This document shows positions 15,945 to 22,323 of a stretch of DNA of 32,613 bases, in pieces; positions within the stretch are counted from its first letter, which is position 1; each line of letters starts with the position of its first letter. A program made the position numbers and the translations under genes. The notes beneath the pieces are model-generated. The model was not told where the DNA came from and ran no database searches. It saw only the letters and a program-made list of their open reading frames with translations. The stretch spans positions 1 to 32,613 of the forward strand of contig CAIRTR010000213.1 in NCBI GenBank assembly GCA_903881565.1, read 5' to 3'. The stretch comes from Oligoflexia bacterium (GTDB lineage Bacteria; Bdellovibrionota; UBA1018).

Positions 15945-17315
15945 ATGAGCATAAATTTGAAGGATAACACGCGAATCAAGGTCCTGGTCGTCGATGATGA
16001 TGAGGTGACCCGAAACCTTTTAAGGGAGGTCCTCGTTCAGGAAGGCTACTCCATCAAGCTTGCGGCAAGCGGCGAAGAGGCGTTAAAAAAGATCAATGAA
16101 GAGGTGTTTGCGCTCGTTTTGTCCGATATTCGGATGTTGGAACTTGACGGCATGGCGGTGCTCAAAGCGACTAAAGAGAAGTCCGCTTCAACCCTGGTTA
16201 TTTTGATGACTGGTTTTGGAAACATGGAAGGGGCGATTGATGCCATTCAGCAAGGCGCTTTTGATTATGTAAGCAAGCCTTTTAAGATTGATGATCTTCG
16301 GACCCTGGTCAGGCGAGCGGTTAAGCAATGGGAGTTAGTCCATTCGGCGGGCGATTCGGCGGGCAAAAATTCCAAGAATCTGAAACCGATCGACGCCAGC
16401 GATCGAGGGCTCATTGGCAAATCTCCCCAAATTGTTGAAGTCTATAAAACCCTCGCTCGTGCCGCCATGGCTTCTAGCAGCGTTCTGTTGTTGGGTGAAA
16501 CCGGGACTGGAAAAGAGCGCGTCGCTCGCGCTATTCATGAAAACAGCACGCGCAGGCAGAAGGCTTTCGTGGCGGTTGATTGTGGGGCGCTTTCCGAAAC
16601 TCTTCTTGAAAACGAACTCTTTGGCAATGTGCAAGGAGCTGCGGGTTTTTTTGAAGAGGCCTCGGGTGGGACTTTGTTTCTGGACGAAGTCGGCGAACTC
16701 CCTCAGGGGCTGCAAGTAAAGCTTTTACGAGTATTGCAGGACCAGGAATTCAGGCCCATTGGGGCAAGCGGCAGCTCTATGAAACCAGCGGACTTCAGGG
16801 TCATCGCGGCGACGCATCAAGATCTTGATGGACTTGTAAAATCGGGAAAGTTTCGCGACGATCTTTACTATCGTTTGAAAGTGATCGCAATTGACATTCC
16901 GCCTCTGCGCGAGCGCCTTGAGGATTTGCCCGAACTTGTGGGTTATTTTTTAGCAGTATTTTCGAAGAAGAACCGCAAGCCTGTTTCGCATGTTTCTGAA
17001 GACGCACTTGCTCTATTACGCTCTTACGCCTGGCCCGGAAACGTGCGGGAGCTTGAGCACGTCATAGAGCGCGCCGTGGCGCTTACGAATTCGACCGTTC
17101 TTTTTCCAGAGGATTTTCCTCCTGAGATTGTCAAGACTCAGACCCCGGTTGCGGGGTCTTTGAGTTCTTTAGAAGACATCGAGCGGGCGCATATCTTGAA
17201 GGTGTTGCAGGATGTGAATTTCAATAAGTCCCGCGCTTCTGAGGTTTTAGGAATCGATCGTGCGACGCTGTACCGAAAGGCCCAGCGTTACGGGATCGAG
17301 TTGAGAGGAAAATAG
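15945..17315 (+). CDS. NtrC-family response regulator lacking the GAFTGA loop
   Basis: Numbered from the ATG at 15945, the receiver domain covers 11-125 with Asp18/Asp19, phospho-acceptor Asp61 (LSDIRM) and Lys111. The AAA+ domain has Walker A GETGTGKE (184-191), Walker B GTLFLDE (242-248), FRDDLYYRL (303-311) and the WPGNVRELEH sensor II region. A Fis-type helix-turn-helix ends the protein (NKSRASEVLGIDRATLYRKA). Where sigma-54 activators read ELFG----GAFTGA-----G-FE, this one reads ELFGNVQGAAGFFEEA: the FTGA and neighbouring residues are deleted. It may not engage sigma-54 in the usual way. An ATG at 15933 with AGGA upstream is an alternative start. Coupled to the kinase gene. Confidence 0.92.
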   Translation: MSINLKDNTRIKVLVVDDDEVTRNLLREVLVQEGYSIKLAASGEEALKKINEEVFALVLSDIRMLELDGMAVLKATKEKSASTLVILMTGFGNMEGAIDAIQQGAFDYVSKPFKIDDLRTLVRRAVKQWELVHSAGDSAGKNSKNLKPIDASDRGLIGKSPQIVEVYKTLARAAMASSSVLLLGETGTGKERVARAIHENSTRRQKAFVAVDCGALSETLLENELFGNVQGAAGFFEEASGGTLFLDEVGELPQGLQVKLLRVLQDQEFRPIGASGSSMKPADFRVIAATHQDLDGLVKSGKFRDDLYYRLKVIAIDIPPLRERLEDLPELVGYFLAVFSKKNRKPVSHVSEDALALLRSYAWPGNVRELEHVIERAVALTNSTVLFPEDFPPEIVKTQTPVAGSLSSLEDIERAHILKVLQDVNFNKSRASEVLGIDRATLYRKAQRYGIELRGK

Positions 17316-17317
17316 TC

Positions 17318-17977
17318 GTGGATCCGAGAGGTGATTTGGCGCATGATTTTCGTGAATTTCGTGATTTTAAGGAAAAAATTCGCGCAAGCCTCGGCTTGGA
17401 TCTCCCGTATCCGGAGCGGCCTAAAATTGAGGGGGGCACTCCTGCCGCCGTCTTGATGCTTTTCAGTTTGGAAAAAGGTTCGCAGATCTTGATGACAAGG
17501 CGAGCGGAGTCTGTGGAACAACACAAGGGGCAGATGGCATTTCCGGGTGGAAAATGTGAAGAAGATGAGGTGGGTGAGCAGGGTGAAATTGCCGCGGCCC
17601 TTAGGGAGACTCACGAAGAAGTGGGGATTGCCCCTTCTCAGGTTGAGATCTTAGGTGTTTTGCCCAAACTCTGGACGATTACGGGTTTTTGGGTGACGCC
17701 TGTGGTGGGGCTTTTATCCGTTCCGCTTGCGGAGGTGGTATTGGCGCCATGTCTTGAGGAAATTGCCGAAGTCTTTTGGGTCCCGCTTGCAAAGCTTCAG
17801 GATCGAGAAACCTATCGAAAAGAATTTGTGAGTATTGGGAGTGTTCGCTATCCTACTCATGTGTTTCAAGTGGGTGAGCATCGGATTTGGGGAGCAACCG
17901 GCTCCATGCTACGGAACCTGTTGGATCGGTTGGGGCAGCTGGAAAATAAAGTGGTTAATGAAGGAGAAATTCAATGA
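17318..17977 (+). CDS. NUDIX hydrolase, CoA pyrophosphatase type (NudL/YeaB-like)
   Basis: A GTG start at 17318 follows GAGGAAA at good spacing. The 219-residue protein contains LMTRRAESVEQHKGQMAFPGGK (split here as LMTRR and HKGQMAFPGG, residues 58-78), the feature that marks the CoA-pyrophosphatase branch of NUDIX enzymes, and the NUDIX box from Gly78 through ALRETHEEVGI (Arg96, Glu97, Glu100, Glu101). The box contains extra residues relative to the canonical GX5EX7REUXEEXGU spacing, which is common in this branch. The enzyme would split CoA or its derivatives into 3',5'-ADP and phosphopantetheine. It follows the regulator gene by two bases and overlaps the next gene by four (ATGA). Confidence 0.9.
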   Translation: MDPRGDLAHDFREFRDFKEKIRASLGLDLPYPERPKIEGGTPAAVLMLFSLEKGSQILMTRRAESVEQHKGQMAFPGGKCEEDEVGEQGEIAAALRETHEEVGIAPSQVEILGVLPKLWTITGFWVTPVVGLLSVPLAEVVLAPCLEEIAEVFWVPLAKLQDRETYRKEFVSIGSVRYPTHVFQVGEHRIWGATGSMLRNLLDRLGQLENKVVNEGEIQ

Positions 17978-18549
17978 AGTTCGTCATCATGAGTGTTTGT
18001 CTTGTCTTGAGTAGTCTTTCGCTATTACCAGTCGCGTTTGGCGCGCAAGCCGCACAACCGGCGGCGAAAGTCCAAAGCCCTGCGCCTAAAACTTCTTTCC
18101 CCACTTCGGAACCTAGTGAGCCCGCCAAAGACTGGAAGGGGAGACCTGATGCGGCTGTTGTTCATGCGGGAGTTGTTGGGGGATTGGGCATTGTTCGTGG
18201 CGAGGTTGGTTTTGCGCTCACGGGAAGTTTTAGTAAAATGATTTTGCCCCATGGATTTATTGAGGACATCAATAACCAGGCTTCAATCGAGACGGAGCTG
18301 GGGGGAGTTTTTGGTTCGAACTTTTCAGCCTTCACTTATAGCCTTCATTTGCGTTGGGATTTTTTGAAGGACACGGATTGGACCTTTTTTGCGATGGGTG
18401 GGGTAGGGGGCGACGTGGTGGGTGGCAGTAACTTGAGTTTCCCTCGTGTCGGTATGGGGCTCTTTCGACGGTTCAATGACTTTTTGCTCTTTCGCGCCGA
18501 AGTGAGCCATGAAGTGGTTGCGGTTGGGATGACCCTTCCGCTTTATTGA
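17974..18549 (+). CDS. Exported beta-rich protein, probably a small outer-membrane barrel
   Basis: The 191-residue product has a signal peptide (1-24, MKFVIMSVCLVLSSLSLLPV then AFGA). A Pro/Ala/Lys/Ser linker spans 25-55. The rest is alternating strands, for example VHAGVVGGLGIVRGEVGFAL, FSAFTYSLHLRWDF, WTFFAMGGVGGDVV and LLFRAEVSHEVV, ending VGMTLPLY. The terminal aromatic residue and strand pattern suggest an eight-strand outer-membrane barrel. Function unknown. Its start overlaps the NUDIX stop (ATGA) and AAGGAG precedes it. Its final codons fall in the left copy of the 25-bp repeat that brackets the downstream toxin-antitoxin cassette. Confidence 0.65.
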   Translation: MKFVIMSVCLVLSSLSLLPVAFGAQAAQPAAKVQSPAPKTSFPTSEPSEPAKDWKGRPDAAVVHAGVVGGLGIVRGEVGFALTGSFSKMILPHGFIEDINNQASIETELGGVFGSNFSAFTYSLHLRWDFLKDTDWTFFAMGGVGGDVVGGSNLSFPRVGMGLFRRFNDFLLFRAEVSHEVVAVGMTLPLY

Positions 18550-18554
18550 GGTTT
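18530..18554 (+). repeat. Left copy of a 25-bp exact direct repeat bracketing the toxin-antitoxin cassette
   Basis: This copy begins TGACCCTTCC and ends TTGAGGTTT. It holds the last codons (T-L-P-L-Y and stop) of the barrel-like protein. The same 25 bases recur at 19321-19345, 791 bases away, in the same orientation. Upstream of both copies the sequence GGTTGCG also occurs, directly adjoining the right copy and about nine bases before the left one. Confidence 0.9.
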
Positions 18555-18602
18555 GGGTGCATTGTGGCGCAATTGGGCCCAGCTCTCTTCGAAACGACTT
18601 GT

Positions 18603-18631
18603 TTGACATGACTACATAAAAGTAGTATTAT
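18603..18631 (+). promoter_or_regulatory. Near-consensus sigma-70 promoter of the toxin-antitoxin cassette
   Basis: TTGACA (18603-18608, perfect) and TATTAT (18626-18631, five of six) are 17 bases apart. The expected start point is near 18638, only about three bases before the ATG at 18641, so the transcript should be leaderless or almost so; no ribosome-binding site precedes that ATG. Confidence 0.8.
18611..18626. promoter_or_regulatory. Candidate operator, inverted repeat in the promoter spacer
   Basis: ACTAC-ATAAAA-GTAGT is a perfect five-base inverted repeat lying between the -35 and -10 boxes of the cassette promoter. It is well placed for autorepression by the helix-turn-helix antitoxin encoded downstream. 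The assignment rests on position and symmetry only. Confidence 0.45.
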
Positions 18632-18640
18632 CTATTTTAG

Positions 18641-18943
18641 ATGGCGCTGATTTTTCAGAACTTCAAGAAGCAGCGGGTTATTTTAGGGGATGGTGCCTAT
18701 GAGCATATCGCTGAAGCACATCCTGAAGTGACCTTGGATCAGATTAAAGTAGCATTAGAAGACCCAGACGAAGTGAGGGCCTCTTCATATAGGGAGGACA
18801 GTGAGCTGTACTATTTACGGCGTACAAAGCAGCGTTATATTTGCGTGGTCGTGAAGGTGTGCGTTGATGGTATCCATATTGCGACTGCTCTCACTACAAC
18901 GAAACCCAAAGTTGGGCGCGTGCTTTATAAGAAAGGAACCTGA
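18641..18943 (+). CDS. PBECR2-like nuclease-fold protein, putative toxin
   Basis: The 100-residue protein has the pattern of small PBECR2 (phage-Barnase-EndoU-ColicinE5/D-RelE-like) proteins: YEHIAEAHPEVTLDQIKVAL (His22 and His27) then EDPDEVRASS, ELYYLRRTKQRYICVVVKV, and a closing strand pair IHIATALTTTKPKVGRVLYKK. Families of this kind are predicted RNases; the two His residues and the basic pair near 60-64 are candidate active-site groups. It is the first gene of a two-gene cassette, followed two bases later by an HTH protein, the order seen in HigBA-like systems where the toxin comes first. The name is by pattern recall, and DUF4258-like is the main alternative. Regulated by the promoter and inverted repeat just upstream. 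Confidence 0.65.
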   Translation: MALIFQNFKKQRVILGDGAYEHIAEAHPEVTLDQIKVALEDPDEVRASSYREDSELYYLRRTKQRYICVVVKVCVDGIHIATALTTTKPKVGRVLYKKGT

Positions 18944-18945
18944 TC

Positions 18946-19323
18946 ATGTATATTTATTACGATAATAAGACCGATTATCTTGAGGTCCTTGAAAAGAAAG
19001 TTCTAAATTACTCAATCCCGTTGAAGAATGGTGTGTTTAAGATTTTGTCTGAAAAGGGCAAGAAAGTGATCGGGTATGGGGTTGAGGGGGCCTCGGAGAG
19101 GATTAATGAACTGGCAATGTTCGATCCTTTTGTGAAGCTTTCGATTATGATTAAGATCTCTAGGGTTAAGCATCACTACACGCAGCAGCAGTTGGCAAAG
19201 AAAATGGGCATGGGCCTTTTGCCATATCAACGCCTAGAGTCCGGGGAGAATAACCCGACTTTGAAGACACTTCTTAAGGTTAAAGAGGTGTTGAAGGATA
19301 TCGATCTGTCTTTGGTTGCGTGA
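18946..19323 (+). CDS. DUF2283-XRE fusion protein, putative antitoxin
   Basis: The 125-residue protein joins two parts. Residues 1-55 fit DUF2283: MYIYYDNKTDYLEVLE, then GVFKILSEKGKKVIGYGVE and ASERI. Residues about 65-125 are a lambda-repressor-like helix-turn-helix: KHHYTQQQLAKKMGMGLLPY, RLESGENNPTLKTLLKV, matching the HTH_3/XRE pattern. DUF2283 proteins are often found beside small toxin-like genes, and XRE proteins serve as antitoxins, so the fusion reads as an antitoxin that binds toxin through one half and DNA through the other; this is inference. AAAGGA lies eight bases before the ATG. The stop codon is the first codon of the right 25-bp repeat copy. Confidence 0.75.
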   Translation: MYIYYDNKTDYLEVLEKKVLNYSIPLKNGVFKILSEKGKKVIGYGVEGASERINELAMFDPFVKLSIMIKISRVKHHYTQQQLAKKMGMGLLPYQRLESGENNPTLKTLLKVKEVLKDIDLSLVA

Positions 19324-19345
19324 CCCTTCCGCTTTATTGAGGTTT
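19321..19345 (+). repeat. Right copy of the 25-bp direct repeat
   Basis: Identical over 25 bases to 18530-18554. It contains the stop codon of the antitoxin gene on the plus strand and the last codons (P-Q-stop) of the minus-strand exported protein ending at 19334. Removing the cassette together with one repeat copy would leave the barrel-like gene and that minus-strand gene directly convergent, with overlapping ends and both intact. Confidence 0.9.
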
Positions 19346-20026
19346 AGACGGGCCCTTTTGATAACACGCAAACAGGGGCACTAACTCGTTCGCTCGTTTT
19401 TGGTCATTGTCTCTCTTCGCTTGGAGAAACTCTGTCAGGGCAGATGCCAGCCGCTTCGTATTTTCGGTTCGCGCCAAAAGGGCAGTGCAAGCGGGGTCGG
19501 CTGCTTTTACAGAGCAGCTCAAGGTGTAGCGACTGAAGCTCTTGGTGATCGCGGGTTTGAGAAGTGAGTTATAAATCACGATCCCTGCAAAATGGGCGCG
19601 CTGATCAAGGGATGCGGAGTTTGCCCAGTTTTTTTGGATGTCGAAAAATTCTTTTGCTTGTCCCACGAGTTCTCTTAGTTCAGTCTCACAGGCGGCTTTT
19701 TCCTTTTCATGCGTTTGGGACTTGCACGTCTGGGTGAGTTCGGTGATGGCGGTTTTGAAATTTTCATTGATCGAGTTCGCATCAAGAATGCGCGCTTTAG
19801 CAAGTACTTGGGACAAACTGCGCGGATCTCTAAAGACAAGGCCTGAGACGATTTCGGTAAATGAGAGGCCGGATTCTCGGATAAGACTTGCATCAAATTC
19901 TTTTAAGCCCTCGCATGAGGGAGACTTGGGTTCCGCCGCAAGTGCGGGCCCGACTGCGGGCCCAAATGCAAAAAGGGCGCATAGGAACACTAGCGCAAGG
20001 CTCCCGAAGGTGAGCCTACTTTTCAT
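19334..20026 (-). CDS. Exported protein of unknown function, partner of the clan-CD-like protein
   Basis: The 230-residue product has a signal peptide (MKSRLTFGSLALVFLCALFA, cleavage near ALA/AEP). The mature protein is mostly helical, with Cys residues at CEGLKEF, LTQTCKSQ, KAACETEL, YTLSCSVK, DPACTALL and FACYQK, six in all, which suggests three disulfides in the periplasm. I do not recognise the family. Its start overlaps the stop of the upstream caspase-like gene by four bases (ATGA in the minus sense), so the two are translated together. A role as inhibitor, chaperone or substrate of that protein is possible but only from context. The final codons lie in the right 25-bp repeat copy. Confidence 0.65.
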   Translation of the reverse strand: MKSRLTFGSLALVFLCALFAFGPAVGPALAAEPKSPSCEGLKEFDASLIRESGLSFTEIVSGLVFRDPRSLSQVLAKARILDANSINENFKTAITELTQTCKSQTHEKEKAACETELRELVGQAKEFFDIQKNWANSASLDQRAHFAGIVIYNSLLKPAITKSFSRYTLSCSVKAADPACTALLARTENTKRLASALTEFLQAKRDNDQKRANELVPLFACYQKGPSKPQ

Positions 20027-21072
20027 TTTGCGACACCAGCGCCGCTACCGCCCGCTGAACGTTTTCCACCCGGGCAACCCTCGCTATCGAGGGAATCACT
20101 AATATCACGTATCGCATTCTGGACTCGAGCGATATCCCGCGAGTAGTGTTTTGCTGAATCATAATACTCATTGCTCACGCCTCTGCGATCCAGCGGAGTA
20201 TCTTCATTCAAAGAGGGTCGTTTATCGCCTTCCGCAAGGCTCCAACTGTCAGCTGCGATTTGAGCGATTGTCTTATTACAGCTGCCATAAGCACTAATAA
20301 GCTCGCGTAATTTTTTTTCATCATCTTGCGCGTTTTTGCGGCATTCTTGCCGCGACGAGGGCTCGCGCTCCCAGCGAGGCGATGAAAAGTTTTTGCCCAC
20401 CGTTACGCCCTGCCAACTTCCAGTCATACTTGCCAATCCATATCCCGGAATTCTCGAGCTGTAAAAGGATGGCCCTCTCACATTGCCCCCCTTCTTCAGA
20501 AGGTTATTTGCGATTACCCGCTCGAAATCCTCTCCGCCACAGCCCGACGTAACGTTGCAGGCAAAAAGCATTACGGAGGAGTCCGGTGCCATCGCGCAAT
20601 CCAGGCCATTGAAGATTTGGTAGGCGTTTTCTGAATCAATAGCTTGTCCTTTGCTGCTGGCTTTGTTGTGATCGGCAATTCCAAGCCTGCCCGGAGTGCC
20701 GTGAGAAAATATTCCCAAATACTTTATCCGCTTGCACGCTGCGGCCGCATTTAGAATCGCGCCTCGAATCGAACCCGGATCGAGCACGACCCCGTTTATA
20801 TCCTTATTCTTGAGGCGAGCTTTCATTTGATCGGGCATGAGATCTCTAAGGTCGCTGGCCATTTCATTCGGATCTTGAAAGGGTTGTTTCATTCCCGTTG
20901 GTCCATATTTCATCCGATCCTGCGCAATCAGCTCCATCGAAATTTCTGTATAGCCATTTGGACAAGGTACTTCGCACTCGGCAGGCGTTCCGGCGTGAGC
21001 GTGGGATGCCTGCGTGATAGTGATGAGGAGGGTTGCGAGGAGTTGGGCGGTGTTGGGTGGGGGTTTAGTCAT
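20023..21072 (-). CDS. Exported caspase/gingipain-like (clan CD fold, DUF4347-like) protein
   Basis: The 349-residue product starts with a signal peptide (about 1-27, ending HAHA/GTP). The central part has KRIKYLGIFSHGTPGRLGI (His124) and, 48 residues on, SSVMLFACNVTSGCGGEDFERVIANNL (Cys172), followed by a strand-turn-strand GGNVRGPSFYSS. A His-Gly after one core strand and an Ala-Cys after the next is the catalytic arrangement of clan CD cysteine peptidases (caspases, gingipains) and of the DUF4347 domain of large adhesins, whose pattern is HG-x-PG and YGCNVA. So the fold is fairly clear and peptidase activity plausible. The C-terminal 130 residues are helical and charged with a Gly/Ser tail. 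Coupled to the 230-residue exported protein downstream. Confidence 0.65.
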   Translation of the reverse strand: MTKPPPNTAQLLATLLITITQASHAHAGTPAECEVPCPNGYTEISMELIAQDRMKYGPTGMKQPFQDPNEMASDLRDLMPDQMKARLKNKDINGVVLDPGSIRGAILNAAAACKRIKYLGIFSHGTPGRLGIADHNKASSKGQAIDSENAYQIFNGLDCAMAPDSSVMLFACNVTSGCGGEDFERVIANNLLKKGGNVRGPSFYSSRIPGYGLASMTGSWQGVTVGKNFSSPRWEREPSSRQECRKNAQDDEKKLRELISAYGSCNKTIAQIAADSWSLAEGDKRPSLNEDTPLDRRGVSNEYYDSAKHYSRDIARVQNAIRDISDSLDSEGCPGGKRSAGGSGAGVAK

Positions 21073-21251
21073 TGCCTATGTGCCTCAGCTTTGGTTTGGG
21101 TGCAAGACACCAAAGCCGACACCATCGCAAGCGTGAGTTTGTCATCTTATGAACCTTCCCCTTTGATCGAACGATCCCCTAGTATACTTAGTAAGATTTT
21201 ACAGGGAGTTGTTGATGCAATCAATCTGGTAATTGGAGTGGGAATGTGTTG

Positions 21252-21401
21252 TTAAATCGGGGTGTTGACGCAGTTTTTGGCATGGTGCAGAGCGCCATTG
21301 CTTTTAAGGTGGTCTACAAGGCGATCTGCTGAGCCGAGCTTCTCTTGCGCAACGATAAAGGGCGCAGAGAGGAGTGCTTCGCTAATAGGGTTTTGCCCTC
21401 G
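21252..21401 (-). other. Open in-frame stretch after the PIN remnant, possible gene remnant
   Basis: This lies in the 329-base gap 21073-21401, which has no recognisable intact gene. Immediately after the PIN stop codon the same minus-strand frame stays open for 49 codons and reads protein-like, with NPISEALLSAPFIVAQEKLG and DRLVDHLKSNGALHH, ending at TAA 21252-21254. There is no start codon of its own with a ribosome-binding site. It could be a decayed extension or an unrelated fragment; chance is not excluded. The rest of the gap (21073-21251) should hold the promoter of the minus-strand caspase-like gene, but I found no good -35/-10 pair there. Confidence 0.25.
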
Positions 21402-21702
21402 TCAGAGCTCTAAAAGAAACGCCTTGGGCTGGACAATTCGAAGCCCCCTGAACCCATTCACGTCGAGCAGAAGTTTGTCTCCCGAAACAATGTATGGCGC
21501 ACCACCTGAGAGAGCAGTGCCGAGAAACATATCGTCATCCCGCTCCTTGCAAACGGGCTTCGCGAACTGAAGAGTTGGCACAATTTCGGTATGAATCGTG
21601 ATTAGCTCTAAGATTCTTTGGTATTTGACTTGTGGGTACTTGGTCGCAAGTTCAGCAAGGACGCGCTCATACTCGGCAAGTTGTATCAATGACGGCTTTC
21701 AT
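21402..21702 (-). pseudogene. PIN-domain toxin (VapC/COG1569-like) broken by an internal deletion
   Basis: The minus strand reads ATG at 21702, overlapping the antitoxin stop (ATGA), then M-K-A-V-I-D-T, the standard start of a PIN domain (first acidic residue Asp6). The next bases continue into LAEYERVLAEL in a different frame, so the ATG frame stops after eleven codons. In intact PIN_3 proteins, about 35-40 residues (N-x-L-x-SA... to the LL-EYEEVL helix) lie between these parts. The remainder is a good PIN C-terminal half: PVCKERDDDMFLGTAL, GGAPYIVSGDKLLLDV, GLRIVQPKAFL, with the Asp pair and SGDKLLL acidic site preserved. An out-of-frame deletion therefore removed the N-terminal core. Translation from a later start would give at most an incomplete fold. 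Confidence 0.7.
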
Positions 21703-21962
21703 TTCTTTCGACGGACTTTCTTAATCGCGACCTTTACATCACATTTTTTCATTCCCGCCTTTTTGGCTTGAGCGCTCGCTTCGTTTAATAGACTGCTAAA
21801 TTCCCCAATCGACGGCGGGGAGATGGCTTTCAATATCACCGCATCTCCCTGACCAATAACAATAAACTGGTCTCCTTCTTTCAGATGAAGTGAATCTCTG
21901 ATGTCTTCTGGAATAACAATCTGCCCTTTTGATGAAAGCTTGGTGGTTGCGTAAGCGGCCAT
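21699..21962 (-). CDS. AbrB/SpoVT-type antitoxin (VapB/MazE-like swapped-hairpin domain)
   Basis: I start the gene at the ATG at 21962, which follows GAGGACTT and gives the classic N-terminus: TTKLSSKGQIVIPEDIRDSL and LKEGDQFIVIGQGDAVIL, a swapped-hairpin DNA-binding domain of about 50 residues. A helical tail follows (IGEFSSLLNEASAQAKKAG) and a very basic end, KKVRRKK; the tail is where such antitoxins wrap their toxin. The 87-residue gene overlaps the start of the broken PIN toxin by four bases, as in VapBC operons. With the toxin inactivated it is an orphan antitoxin that may still bind its own promoter. A longer frame reaches 22064 but lacks a ribosome-binding site and family similarity. 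Confidence 0.85.
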   Translation of the reverse strand: MAAYATTKLSSKGQIVIPEDIRDSLHLKEGDQFIVIGQGDAVILKAISPPSIGEFSSLLNEASAQAKKAGMKKCDVKVAIKKVRRKK

Positions 21963-22027
21963 AAGTCCTCTATTCTTGGCCCAGGATTTGCCTGGCTTCG
22001 AGCCCTTAGTGAGAGAAACTGAGCTGA

Positions 22028-22255
22028 ATTTCGCTCCAAATCGTTGATAACAAATGCCCAGCAAATGGTCCCTCAGCTTTTAGCCAGGCAGCACAGCGCA
22101 ATTCAACCATTGATCGATACTCAGCATTTGTGCTGCTGGCGCATACATCTGATTTCGTTTCGGGCACTCGCAAAGCCAGCGCCTTGATTCAGGCAACTCA
22201 TGAACTTGAAAAATATTTGAATCCGGAGCTATTGACCCACGTCGAGGTTGCTTAG
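22028..22255 (+). other. Unassigned open stretch without a start codon, possible gene remnant
   Basis: In the 361-base interval between the antitoxin and the next gene, one plus-strand frame stays open for 75 codons and ends at TAG 22253-22255. Its second half looks protein-like: RYSAFVLLAHTSDFVSGTRK, then KASALIQATHELEKYLNPEL. It has no ATG; a GTG exists at F-V-L-L but without a ribosome-binding site. Within it GCCAGGCAGCACA (22083-22095) and TGTGCTGCTGGC (22129-22140) form an inverted repeat with one bulge. I do not recognise the sequence. It may be the C-terminal end of a lost gene. 22256-22323 shows nothing further. Confidence 0.3.
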
Positions 22256-22323
22256 TGGATCACCCGAATGCTATCCCGGGCGTGCTTGTTTAGGCCCGCT
22301 TGAAGTTTACTTGCGAGTTTGCC

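Noticed and set aside
21072-21160. A possible 25-residue lipoprotein-like peptide just upstream of the caspase-like gene (minus strand, ...LTLAMVSALVSC...)
   Set aside because: It needs a one-base insertion to connect the ATG near 21146 with the hydrophobic frame; without that the frame has only an internal ATG and is 18 residues long. Too weak to call.
22256-22323. CGGGC/GCCCG inverted repeat considered as a terminator
   Set aside because: Five-base stem with a long loop and no T-run on either strand.
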